Assembly: GCA_014360745.1 (NCBI GenBank)
Contig: JACIWY010000110.1
Span: forward strand, 1 to 9,561
Reading direction: 5' to 3'
DNA: 9,561 nt
From: Chloroflexota bacterium
GTDB lineage: Bacteria; Chloroflexota; Anaerolineae; UBA1429
The notes beneath the pieces are model-generated. The model searched no databases. It worked only from the letters and a program-made list of their open reading frames with translations, and was not told the origin of the DNA. How positions within the stretch are numbered: the first letter of the stretch is position 1; every line of letters begins with the position of its first letter. The translations under genes were made by a program, and so were the position numbers. Below are positions 1 to 6,188 of the stretch, piece by piece.

Positions 1-1
1 T

Positions 2-1264
2 GTACAAGCGGATCAAGTCCTTCGTTTCCTGTTTCGTAAGCAGCACCTTACCCCCACGAGCAGGGGTCAGGATGTCCTCTCCCTGGTCCAAGAGATAGGC
101 CCGGTTCGGGCAAGCCCTTCCACAACCATGTACCTATCGCTCTGGGCGCGCCTGCAAAACCAAGCCATGGAGCAGATCGAAGCCGCCCTTTACCGGGATC
201 GCACCTTGGTGCGCATCCCGGCGCTCCATGCGCGCCTCTACCTGGTGCCCACGGAGGATATGGCGGCCTATTTATACCTCTCTCGACAGCACACAACGCG
301 CAGCCGCTTGGACGATCTAGACGATATACTGTGCGAGGCGGGCGTCCTGGCCTTGAACGGCGTGGACGATCCCTACGGCGACGGCCACTCGTTCTGTCGA
401 GAGATGGCCCAGAGGGTGTTGGAGATCATGAACACTCGTGGGCCCATGACGATCGAGGAACTAATGCGCTTCTTGCCCGAGTTGCGGCAGCGCATCCCCC
501 ATGATCCCGAATGCCCGGAACGAGGCTATGAGCTCGTGGGCACGCGGCTTATTCCGGCCATGTGCGCCGAAGGGCTGTTGGTACGCGCTCGCACTCGCGG
601 GGGTTGGCGCAGCGACTTGTTCAGCTATGCAACGCTGGCCTCATGGTTGCCGCAGATAGACCTGGGGAATATGGACGGTCGCGCGGCGCTTGAGCGCATT
701 TTGGGCGTCTTTGTGGCAGCCTATGGGCCGGTGACCATCGGCGATGCTCAGCAATGGCTTGGCGGGTATCCCCGGCGCGAAGTGGCGGCCACCTTGACCT
801 ATCTGCCGAACCTGGTGCATCTCCAGATCGAGGGCAACCGCGGCGACTATGTTCTTTTCGCAGAGCAATTGGAGGCGTTGTTGAACGGCGACGAGGAACA
901 ACCCGGCGCGGCTCTGTTGCCGCCGCGAGATACCTACCTGACGGCCTATAGCGACGCGCATCGTTTCGTGCCTGCCCCTTATGTCGGGCGCATCTACGAC
1001 CGGGTCGGCGAGCCTGTGGGCACGGTTTGGCTTGGCGGGCAAATCATCGGCATCTGGTGGCTGCAATTCCGCGATGAACGCCTGCTGATCCGTTTCTTTG
1101 AAGAACAAGGCCCCGAAGCCCTGGCCTCGGTGGGAGAAGAGGCGCGCCGGCTGGCCGAGTTTATGGCCTTTACGACGCCGGAGCTGGACATCGGCACCTT
1201 TGCCGAAAAAGATGACGAACTGCAACCGACCGCGAGCTTGTTTCCGGGTTCGTTGCCCCGTTGA
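2..1264 (+). CDS. Winged-helix HTH_42 (AlkZ/YcaQ-like) protein, 5' partial
   Basis: The reading frame is open from position 2, so the gene begins before the window; the ATG at 128 is internal. The codons between 2 and 127 encode family-like sequence: LRFLFRKQHLTP, then a helix ending in GPVRASPSTT that leads into YLSLWARL. About 420 residues are visible. The fold type is recognised from the N-terminal YLSLWARL and RIPALHARLYLVPTEDM segments (the family's 'mRgTLHlv..eD' region) and from the C-terminal VGTVWLGGQIIGIWW and EEARRLAEFM segments. The family contains DNA glycosylases (AlkZ, YcaQ) that unhook interstrand crosslinks, and many uncharacterised relatives. The glycosylases carry a Gln-x-Gln or Gln-x-Asp motif where this protein has Arg36-Ala-Ser38 (numbered from the window edge), so catalysis cannot be assumed. 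The stop lies 12 nt before the alcohol dehydrogenase, suggesting cotranscription. Family membership is likely; the function is uncertain. Confidence 0.8.
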   Translation, partial: VQADQVLRFLFRKQHLTPTSRGQDVLSLVQEIGPVRASPSTTMYLSLWARLQNQAMEQIEAALYRDRTLVRIPALHARLYLVPTEDMAAYLYLSRQHTTRSRLDDLDDILCEAGVLALNGVDDPYGDGHSFCREMAQRVLEIMNTRGPMTIEELMRFLPELRQRIPHDPECPERGYELVGTRLIPAMCAEGLLVRARTRGGWRSDLFSYATLASWLPQIDLGNMDGRAALERILGVFVAAYGPVTIGDAQQWLGGYPRREVAATLTYLPNLVHLQIEGNRGDYVLFAEQLEALLNGDEEQPGAALLPPRDTYLTAYSDAHRFVPAPYVGRIYDRVGEPVGTVWLGGQIIGIWWLQFRDERLLIRFFEEQGPEALASVGEEARRLAEFMAFTTPELDIGTFAEKDDELQPTASLFPGSLPR

Positions 1265-1276
1265 TGGAGGGAGATT

Positions 1277-2422
1277 ATGCCACAATTTTACCTACCGACC
1301 GAGATCTTGACCGGTCGCGGTTGCTTTGATCAGCTAGGCAAGGTCGTGGCGCGCTATGGCAAGCGCGCTTTGTTGGTCTGCGGCGCGAACTTTGCCCGTC
1401 GCTCCGGCCTGCTCGACCGCGCCGTCGAGCTTTTGCAAGACGCGGGGGTCCAGGTCACCGTGTTCGACGGCGTCCGCGGCGAGGCCGCGCTGCCCATGGT
1501 GCAGGTAGGTATCGAGCTGGCGCGCCAGGAAGGGTGCCGCGTCCCGGTCGGCTTGGGGGGCGGCAGCGCCATCGATGTCGCCAAGGCCATCGCCGGCTTG
1601 ATGGATCTGCCGGGGCCCCTGGTCGAATATCATAACGGGCGACCGCCAGAAAAGCCGGCCCTTCCTTGGGTCGCCGTGCCCACCACCGCGGGCACCGGCG
1701 CCGAGGTGACCAGGAACGCCGTGCTAATCGATCCCACCGAGGGGGTCAAAAAGTCGATCCGCGATGATAGCTGGTTCGCGCGCGCAGCCTTGGTCGATCC
1801 GCTCACCACGGTGTCCATGCCCCCGCAAGTGACGGCCAGCACCGGCAGCGACGCCTTGGCCCAGGCTATCGAATCTTTTACCTCGATCGCGGCTGGGCCC
1901 ATTACCGATGCCCTGGCCATGCGCGCCATCGCCCTCATTGGCGCGCATCTAGAACGCGCCTATCGCGACGGCCAGGATCTGGAGGCCAGAGAGGCCATGA
2001 GCATGGGCAGCTTGATGGCCGGCATGGCTATGGCCAGCGCGCGATTGGGGGGCATTCACGGCATCGCCCATCCGTTGGGCTCTCATTTTGATATTCCTCA
2101 CGGCGTGGTCTGTGGCTTGCTCTTGCCCTATGTCATGGCGTATAACCTCGATTACGCCGCAGAAAAATATGCCCAGGTCGCCGCGTTGTTGGGCGAACCG
2201 ACGGAGGGCCTGCCGATCCGGGCTGCGGCCGAGCGAGCGGTGGAACGGGTGCGCCGGCTCATGCGGGCCATCGATTTGCCCGAACATTTGGGGCCGTTCG
2301 GCGTGCGCCCCATCCATTTCGAGCAGATCATCGCCGAGACGTTGCCCTCCGGCTCGACGAAGCATAACCCACGCCCGCTGGGGGCCGAGGATGTGCGCGC
2401 GATTTTGGAACAGGCTATATAG
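1277..2422 (+). CDS. Iron-containing (group III) alcohol dehydrogenase
   Basis: A 381-residue protein of normal length for the Fe-ADH family, which oxidises alcohols or reduces aldehydes and ketones with NAD(P)(H) in the cytoplasm. The N-terminal Rossmann-like half contains the nucleotide-binding GGGS motif (94-97) with Asp100, followed by the family segment VPTTAGTGAEVT (134-145). The C-terminal helical half carries metal-site residues Asp192, His265 (AHPLG) and His275 (PHG). The usual second ligand, His in DAxxH, is Gln196 here (SDALAQAIES). Gly36 sits where FucO has the Asp that favours NAD, so NADP use is possible; this rests on an eye alignment with one gap. The start is supported by GGAGGGAG at 1266-1273. 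It lies 12 nt after the winged-helix gene and 27 nt before the cupin, probably in one operon. The substrate cannot be read from the sequence. Confidence 0.9.
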   Translation: MPQFYLPTEILTGRGCFDQLGKVVARYGKRALLVCGANFARRSGLLDRAVELLQDAGVQVTVFDGVRGEAALPMVQVGIELARQEGCRVPVGLGGGSAIDVAKAIAGLMDLPGPLVEYHNGRPPEKPALPWVAVPTTAGTGAEVTRNAVLIDPTEGVKKSIRDDSWFARAALVDPLTTVSMPPQVTASTGSDALAQAIESFTSIAAGPITDALAMRAIALIGAHLERAYRDGQDLEAREAMSMGSLMAGMAMASARLGGIHGIAHPLGSHFDIPHGVVCGLLLPYVMAYNLDYAAEKYAQVAALLGEPTEGLPIRAAAERAVERVRRLMRAIDLPEHLGPFGVRPIHFEQIIAETLPSGSTKHNPRPLGAEDVRAILEQAI

Positions 2423-2449
2423 GATCGAGGGACGAACCGGGAGGCGCTG

Positions 2450-2788
2450 ATGCAAAGGGTCAAAGAACAAGAGCTCAAGTATCGCGACGGCGATTCGGGC
2501 GTCAAGTATCTTTTCCGTGGGCCTCATGTGGATTGGGGGGTGATCCTGATGCTCCCTGGGCAGTCGCTAGGGGGGCACTATCACCGTCGGGTCGAGGAGA
2601 CCTTTTACGTGGTACAGGGGAGCGGCACCTTTACGGTGAACGGCCAGCAGTACAAGGCAACCGTGGGCGATGTCTTTCGCCTGGAGCCGGAGGACCGGCA
2701 CGACATCGTGAACGACGGCGACGAGCCGCTCAAGATGGTCTTTATCAAGTATCCGTTCGATCCAGAGGACAAGGTTTCGATATCGTAA
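2450..2788 (+). CDS. Small single-domain cupin protein
   Basis: A 112-residue protein that is essentially one cupin beta-barrel. Cupin motif 1 is visible as GGHYHRRVEETFYVVQGSG, giving metal ligands His43, His45 and Glu49 or Glu50. Motif 2 is GDVFRLEPEDRHDIVN, giving His84 with Asn88 after it. All four usual metal ligands are therefore present. There is no signal peptide, so it is probably cytoplasmic. Proteins this small serve as isomerases, dioxygenases, sugar- or polyketide-processing enzymes or ligand sensors, and nothing here decides between these. GGGAGG at 2439-2444, 5 nt before the ATG, supports the start. It is the last gene of the rightward run after the alcohol dehydrogenase. Its final 44 bp overlap the end of the phosphatase gene on the other strand. 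Confidence 0.85.
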   Translation: MQRVKEQELKYRDGDSGVKYLFRGPHVDWGVILMLPGQSLGGHYHRRVEETFYVVQGSGTFTVNGQQYKATVGDVFRLEPEDRHDIVNDGDEPLKMVFIKYPFDPEDKVSIS

Positions 2789-3569
2789 AAGGTTGGAGCG
2801 CCAAGATCGCCTCGTGCACGCGCCCGTTGCTGGCCAGCCAATCCGGCTTGGTCAGCGCCGACGGGCCGCCGCGCAGGTCGCTGGTCATGCCGCCGGCCTC
2901 TTGCACTATGAGCATGCCCGCGGCCACGTCCCAAGGGCCGAGGGTGTACTGAAAATAGGCGTCGGCCCAGCCGGCGGCGACATAACAAAAGCCCAAGGCC
3001 GCGCTCCCACGCGAACGCACGGCGTCCACCTCTAGCGCAAGCCGAGAAAGAAAGGCCAGGCTCATCCGACGTATAGCTTGATCGCGCGGCCAATCGAGCA
3101 GGATCACGCAGTCGATCAATCGCGCCGAGGCGCTAACGCGCAATCTCTTGCCCTGCCCCTTATCGCCCGCCGACAGCAGATAGGCGCCCTCTCCCTGCGC
3201 GGCATAAAAGAGTTGGTCGAGCAGAGGATCGTACACCACGCCGCACTCTACCACGCCGTGGCGAGCCATGGCCACGGACACACTCCAGCCAGGCAGCCCA
3301 CGGGCATAGTTCGTCGTCCCATCCAGAGGATCGATATACCAGGTGGGTATGTCGCCATAGTCGTTCAGCGCCTGGTATGATTCTTCCGATACAAAGCGCG
3401 CATCGGGGCACCCTTCGCGAATGACCTCCAAGGCCACCCGCTCGGCGAGCAGGTCGGCCTCGGTGGCGATGTCGCGAAATCCCTTGATCTTGACTTGATG
3501 GCCGGTCAGATAGCTCTCCCAGAGTCCGCGCCCCGCCTCACGGGCCGCGCGTATGGCCAAATTTAACAT
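2745..3569 (-). CDS. Inositol monophosphatase family phosphatase
   Basis: A 274-residue protein of the Mg2+-dependent, Li+-sensitive phosphatase superfamily (IMPase, also FBPase and PAP phosphatase relatives). The signature residues are in order: KIKGFRDIATEAD (27-39), SEES with metal ligand Glu63, IDPLDGTTN (79-87) with Asp80 and Asp83, and GPWDVAAG (211-218) with Asp214, followed by EAGG. The enzyme should be catalytically complete. Likely substrates are inositol-1-phosphate or other sugar or polyol phosphates. I chose the ATG at 3569 because MLNLAIRAAREAG is where the family begins; the frame is open for 78 more codons upstream, but that part overlaps the permease gene and looks random. 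It starts 23 nt after the MalG-like gene and closes the ABC operon. The C-terminal 15 residues are encoded inside the convergent cupin gene. The exact substrate is uncertain. Confidence 0.88.
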   Translation of the reverse strand: MLNLAIRAAREAGRGLWESYLTGHQVKIKGFRDIATEADLLAERVALEVIREGCPDARFVSEESYQALNDYGDIPTWYIDPLDGTTNYARGLPGWSVSVAMARHGVVECGVVYDPLLDQLFYAAQGEGAYLLSAGDKGQGKRLRVSASARLIDCVILLDWPRDQAIRRMSLAFLSRLALEVDAVRSRGSAALGFCYVAAGWADAYFQYTLGPWDVAAGMLIVQEAGGMTSDLRGGPSALTKPDWLASNGRVHEAILALQPFTISKPCPLDRTDT

Positions 3570-3592
3570 CCTATGGGGTCTCCCATCTAGAA

Positions 3593-4708
3593 TTACTTGA
3601 TGCCCGTGCGCGCGATGCCGGCGATAAACTGCTCCTGCACAAAGAGGAACAAGATGAGCACCGGCACAATGGTAAAGCTCGCCGCAGCCATATAGAGCTG
3701 AGCCTGCATTCCGGCTTCGGTGGAAAAAGCCGCCAGGCCCAAGGCAATTGGGCGCATCTCCTCCTTGTCGGTGACCAAGAGCGGCCACAGCAGTGCGTTC
3801 CAACTCCCCAAAAAGTTGAACAAGGCAGTGCTTACCAAGGCAGGGCGGGCCAGCGGCATGGCGATGGAAGCCAAAAAACGCACGTGCCCCGAACCGTCGA
3901 TCACAGCCGCGTCATACAAATCGTCCGGCAGGCTGCGAAAGAACTGGCGCAAAAAGAAAATAGAGATGACACTGACCATGTAGGGCACGATGAGGGCCAG
4001 GTACGTATTACGCCAACCCAGCTCAGAGATGGTGATAAAGTTGGGGATCACGATGACTTCCGAAGGCACCATCATCGTCGCCAGATAAAGCATAAAGATC
4101 AAGTTCTTGGCCGGAAATTCGAGCCGGGCAAAGGCATAAGCGGCGGGCGCAGAGGTCAACACGATCAACAGCGGCGTAAGCGTGCTGATGATGATCGAAT
4201 TACGAAAGTAGGCCCCAAAAGGGGCCCGCGCCCAGGCGTCCACATAGTTTTGAAACAGGGGTGTCAATTCCAGCCCGAGGCGCTGCTGCGCGACGGCGTA
4301 AAGTCGGCCCAGGCCAAATTGTCCCCAGATATCGAGGTTGAATACCGCGAAAAAGAGCACCATATATAAAAAGAAACACAAGCCGCCTATTACCCTATCC
4401 GGGATTCGCCGCGAGAGACGCCGGCCGAGCCATATCCACAGCGCAAACAGCGCGATCACCCAGGGGTAGAGTCGGATCATCATCCCCAGGGCGAGCAAGC
4501 GCTCGCCCCAATCGCCAGGGAAAACGGTCGGCGGGGTGGCGATGGCCTCGGCATAGGTCTTGAAAGAGGTCAACAGCATCCAGAGGAAGGGGAAACACAT
4601 GGCGATGCTGCCCAGCGACAAGAGCAGATACAAAAGCCCCCGCCGGAGCCGGCGGGCGGCCCGTGGCGAGAGGAGCGGCGCTCTGTGTGCAATCGACAAA
4701 TGGCTCAT
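3593..4708 (-). CDS. Carbohydrate ABC transporter permease, MalG-like, enlarged
   Basis: Inner-membrane subunit of a CUT1-type sugar importer, 371 residues. The N-terminus is a charged segment, then a first membrane helix (about residues 24-48) ending in WMLLTSFK. The C-terminal core has FRNSIIIST, then AYAFARLEFPAKN, the ATPase-coupling EAA-type loop DLYDAAVIDGSGHVRFLASIAMPL (around 265-286), and a final helix before EQFIAGIARTGIK. MalG relatives are usually near 275-300 residues. The excess lies at about 65-149, between the PPTVFPG segment and QNYVDAW, and holds two hydrophobic stretches (about 83-95 and 106-124). I chose the ATG at 4708, 13 nt after the MalF-like stop, with GCAGGGG 6 nt upstream. 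An ATG at 4750 would overlap the previous gene by 29 nt and add 14 residues. The partner is the MalF-like gene; the imported sugar is unknown. Confidence 0.9.
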   Translation of the reverse strand: MSHLSIAHRAPLLSPRAARRLRRGLLYLLLSLGSIAMCFPFLWMLLTSFKTYAEAIATPPTVFPGDWGERLLALGMMIRLYPWVIALFALWIWLGRRLSRRIPDRVIGGLCFFLYMVLFFAVFNLDIWGQFGLGRLYAVAQQRLGLELTPLFQNYVDAWARAPFGAYFRNSIIISTLTPLLIVLTSAPAAYAFARLEFPAKNLIFMLYLATMMVPSEVIVIPNFITISELGWRNTYLALIVPYMVSVISIFFLRQFFRSLPDDLYDAAVIDGSGHVRFLASIAMPLARPALVSTALFNFLGSWNALLWPLLVTDKEEMRPIALGLAAFSTEAGMQAQLYMAAASFTIVPVLILFLFVQEQFIAGIARTGIK

Positions 4709-4721
4709 AAGGTGCCCCTGC

Positions 4722-5948
4722 CTATTGGTAAAAGACGCGGCGCCCGGCAATCCGTTGATTGATCAAGGTCATGGTCAAAATGATGACAAAAAGCACGCAG
4801 GCAATCGCCGAGGCATATCCCCAGCGGCTGGCGCTGTAAAAGCGATCATAGATGTAAAAGGTGACCGAGGTGGTCGTGCGCAGAGGGCCGCCATTGGTCA
4901 GCACATAGAACATGGTAAAGGCGCGAAAGGCGCCGATAGTCGAGATCATGAACAAAAAGAAAGTAGTAGGCGAGAGCAAGGGGAAGGTGATATGCCAAAA
5001 AACCTGGCCCTCGCTGGCCCCATCGATACGGGCTGCCTCATAGACATCGCTAGAGATATTGAACAAGCCGGCCAAATAGATCACCGTGTCATAGCCCATA
5101 AAATGCCACATGCTGACGATACATACCGCCAAAAGGGCCATGCTAGGCCCGTGCAGCCATGGCGGTGGCGTGAACCCCCACTGTTTGCCCAAGTAAAGGA
5201 TAATGCCCCGTGGCTCTTGGAGCCAGCGCACCGGGAAAAAATTCTCCAGTTGGAGGATCACCGATTGTAGTATGGACGGGCGCGCTCCAAAAAGTACGCC
5301 GCTGACCAACAAAACGCCGGCCACAGTGGCCAAAAAGGCGGTCATCAGATCGGTGCGCCGGCGCCCCCAGGTAAGCAAAAGATAGGCCAACCAGACCGCC
5401 GAACCCAAGATCCAAAGATAGACCCAAGGTGGCCCCCCAATGACGCGCAAGAGCGCGGCAAGATTCTGGGCCAGGTTCTTGGCCATATAATTCAGAATGC
5501 CCGATTGATAATTAAAGATCCATTGCCAGACCATAGCGGCCGGCACCAGAGAGGTGACATAGGGTAAAAAGTAGAGGGTGCGGAAAAAAGGCCGGAAGCG
5601 TATGGGCTGAAAAAGGAGATAGGCGACGAGCAGGGAAAAGGCCATGGTCAGCGGCACGGTGACGACGACATAGAAAACCGTGACTTGCAAAGCCTGCCAA
5701 AACGCCTTGTCACCCAGCAGCTCGCGATAATTAGCCAAACCGATAAAGCTACCCTTAACGATGCTCCAGTGATGCAAACTCATATAACCGGCGCGTAAAA
5801 CGGGGTATAAACCAAAAACAATAATGATTACAAAAGATGGGAGGATGAACAAATAGGCGAGGACAGCTTCGCGAAAGGAACGTTTGCTGTGCAGCGGAGA
5901 GATACGGACCGCCCCTCCCAGGCTGGCGATGTGGTTCCCTTGATCCAC
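4722..5948 (-). CDS. Carbohydrate ABC transporter permease, MalF-like, enlarged
   Basis: The other membrane subunit of the CUT1-type importer, 408 residues from the GTG at 5948. The first helix is AYLFILPSFVIIIVFGLYPVL (about 31-51), followed by FIGLANYRELLGDKAFWQAL, the family pattern before the transmembrane core. FLPYVTSLVPAAMVWQWIFN and the coupling loop DVYEAARIDGASEGQVFWHI (about 301-320) then TNGGP are typical. Relatives are usually near 290-320 residues. The extra length lies at about 158-263, between GILNYMAKN and the WLHGPSMALLAV segment, and has two hydrophobic stretches (about 174-194 and 204-221). The GTG start is chosen because GAGGAGAGGAG ends 7 nt upstream and the promoter's predicted start of transcription is near 5980. 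A longer frame opening with TTG at 5999 would lie outside that transcript. It is the first gene of its operon; no binding-protein gene precedes it. Confidence 0.9.
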   Translation of the reverse strand: MDQGNHIASLGGAVRISPLHSKRSFREAVLAYLFILPSFVIIIVFGLYPVLRAGYMSLHHWSIVKGSFIGLANYRELLGDKAFWQALQVTVFYVVVTVPLTMAFSLLVAYLLFQPIRFRPFFRTLYFLPYVTSLVPAAMVWQWIFNYQSGILNYMAKNLAQNLAALLRVIGGPPWVYLWILGSAVWLAYLLLTWGRRRTDLMTAFLATVAGVLLVSGVLFGARPSILQSVILQLENFFPVRWLQEPRGIILYLGKQWGFTPPPWLHGPSMALLAVCIVSMWHFMGYDTVIYLAGLFNISSDVYEAARIDGASEGQVFWHITFPLLSPTTFFLFMISTIGAFRAFTMFYVLTNGGPLRTTTSVTFYIYDRFYSASRWGYASAIACVLFVIILTMTLINQRIAGRRVFYQ

Positions 5949-5954
5949 CGTTTT

Positions 5955-5966
5955 ACTCCTCTCCTC
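5955..5966 (-). promoter_or_regulatory. Ribosome binding site fixing the MalF-like start
   Basis: On the minus strand this reads GAGGAGAGGAGT, a strong purine-rich Shine-Dalgarno tract. Its last GGAG ends 7 nt before the GTG at 5948. It argues for that GTG rather than the in-frame TTG at 5999, whose product would place this tract inside coding sequence. Confidence 0.75.
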
Positions 5967-5986
5967 AACATACCGGCTGCGGGGCG

Positions 5987-6015
5987 ATTGTAGTGACAAA
6001 GGAAGCGAGCGTCAA
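5987..6015 (-). promoter_or_regulatory. Sigma70-type promoter of the ABC/phosphatase operon
   Basis: Minus strand: -35 TTGACG (6015-6010), 17-nt spacer, -10 TACAAT (5992-5987). Each hexamer differs from consensus at one position. Transcription should begin near 5980, leaving a leader of about 32 nt that contains the strong ribosome binding site before the GTG at 5948. This is the expected promoter for both permeases and the phosphatase. The transcription start is predicted, not observed. Confidence 0.75.
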
Positions 6016-6033
6016 ACTTTTGTGGATACTAAT

Positions 6034-6062
6034 TTGCCTCACCTGGGCCTACATCATATAAT
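6034..6062 (+). promoter_or_regulatory. Sigma70-type promoter of glyA
   Basis: -35 TTGCCT (6034-6039), 17-nt spacer, -10 TATAAT (6057-6062), an exact -10 consensus. Predicted transcription start is near 6069, giving a leader of about 120 nt before the glyA ATG. The -35 box lies 18 nt from the -35 box of the divergent ABC promoter (6016-6033 between them), so a regulator bound there could affect both. I saw no clear palindromic operator in that gap. Confidence 0.75.
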
Positions 6063-6079
6063 GGGCATGTGTACTCTAT

Positions 6080-6096
6080 GGGCCCGCCGAGGGCTC
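6080..6096 (+). promoter_or_regulatory. Small leader hairpin upstream of glyA
   Basis: GGGCCC (6080-6085), loop GCCGA, GGGCTC (6091-6096): six pairs, one of them G-U. Its right arm (6092-6096) is the same segment that can instead pair with 6141-6145, so it could act as the anti-antiterminator in an attenuation switch. Confidence 0.45.
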
Positions 6097-6107
6097 TGGG
6101 CAATGGC

Positions 6108-6160
6108 GCGCTTGATCTCGCCCTAATTTTGCATTGGTGCGAGCCACAAGGCGCTTTTTT
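6108..6160 (+). terminator. Intrinsic-terminator-like hairpin in the glyA leader
   Basis: Outer stem GCGCTTG (6108-6114) pairs with CAAGGCGC (6147-6154) with one bulged G. Inner stem CTCGCCC (6117-6123) pairs with GGTGCGAG (6136-6143) with one bulged T. The loop is 6124-6135, and six T residues follow (6155-6160). The hairpin sits between the promoter and the glyA ribosome binding site, so it would stop transcription before the gene unless it is prevented from forming. There is no matching T tract on the minus strand, so it does not serve the divergent operon. The structure was read by eye, not folded. Confidence 0.65.
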
Positions 6161-6179
6161 GTGTATCGACGTTTTCCCT

Positions 6180-6185
6180 GGAGGT
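6180..6185 (+). promoter_or_regulatory. Ribosome binding site fixing the glyA start
   Basis: GGAGGT, 3 nt before the ATG at 6189. It supports this start over the in-frame GTG at 6069, which would add 40 residues encoded by the promoter-proximal leader and terminator hairpin. Confidence 0.75.
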
Positions 6186-6188
6186 CCG

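Noticed and set aside
641..1285. Long minus-strand open frame (214 codons) opposite the winged-helix gene
   Set aside because: It lies wholly antisense to a gene with clear family motifs and shows no recognisable domain; this is typical of GC-rich DNA.
1949..2527. Long minus-strand open frame (192 codons) opposite the alcohol dehydrogenase
   Set aside because: It is antisense to conserved Fe-ADH sequence and has no recognisable motif or ribosome binding site.
3570..3803. 78-residue extension of the phosphatase upstream of MLNLAIRAA
   Set aside because: It overlaps the end of the MalG-like gene, its composition is that of an out-of-frame translation, and the IMPase fold begins at the chosen Met.
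4560..5270. Plus-strand open frame of 236 codons opposite both permease genes
   Set aside because: It is strongly basic and polar, the expected antisense image of membrane-protein coding sequence, and it crosses the boundary between two well-supported genes.
5949..5999. 17 extra residues on the MalF-like permease from a TTG at 5999
   Set aside because: The TTG lies upstream of the predicted transcription start (about 5980), and the extra codons contain the strong ribosome binding site for the GTG at 5948.
6067..6126. 19-codon leader peptide with two Trp codons, stopping inside the terminator loop
   Set aside because: It looks like an attenuation peptide, but its ATG is only 5 nt after the -10 box, at or before the predicted transcription start, and it has no ribosome binding site. 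Trp codons also make no sense for glyA control.
6069..6188. N-terminal extension of glyA from an in-frame GTG at 6069
   Set aside because: The frame is open, but the 40 residues are unlike any SHMT N-terminus, they span the terminator hairpin, and GGAGGT sits just before the ATG at 6189.
6069..6188. T-box or glycine riboswitch identity for the glyA leader
   Set aside because: The leader is far shorter than a T-box, lacks the T-box core sequence, and has no tandem glycine-aptamer pattern that I could see.
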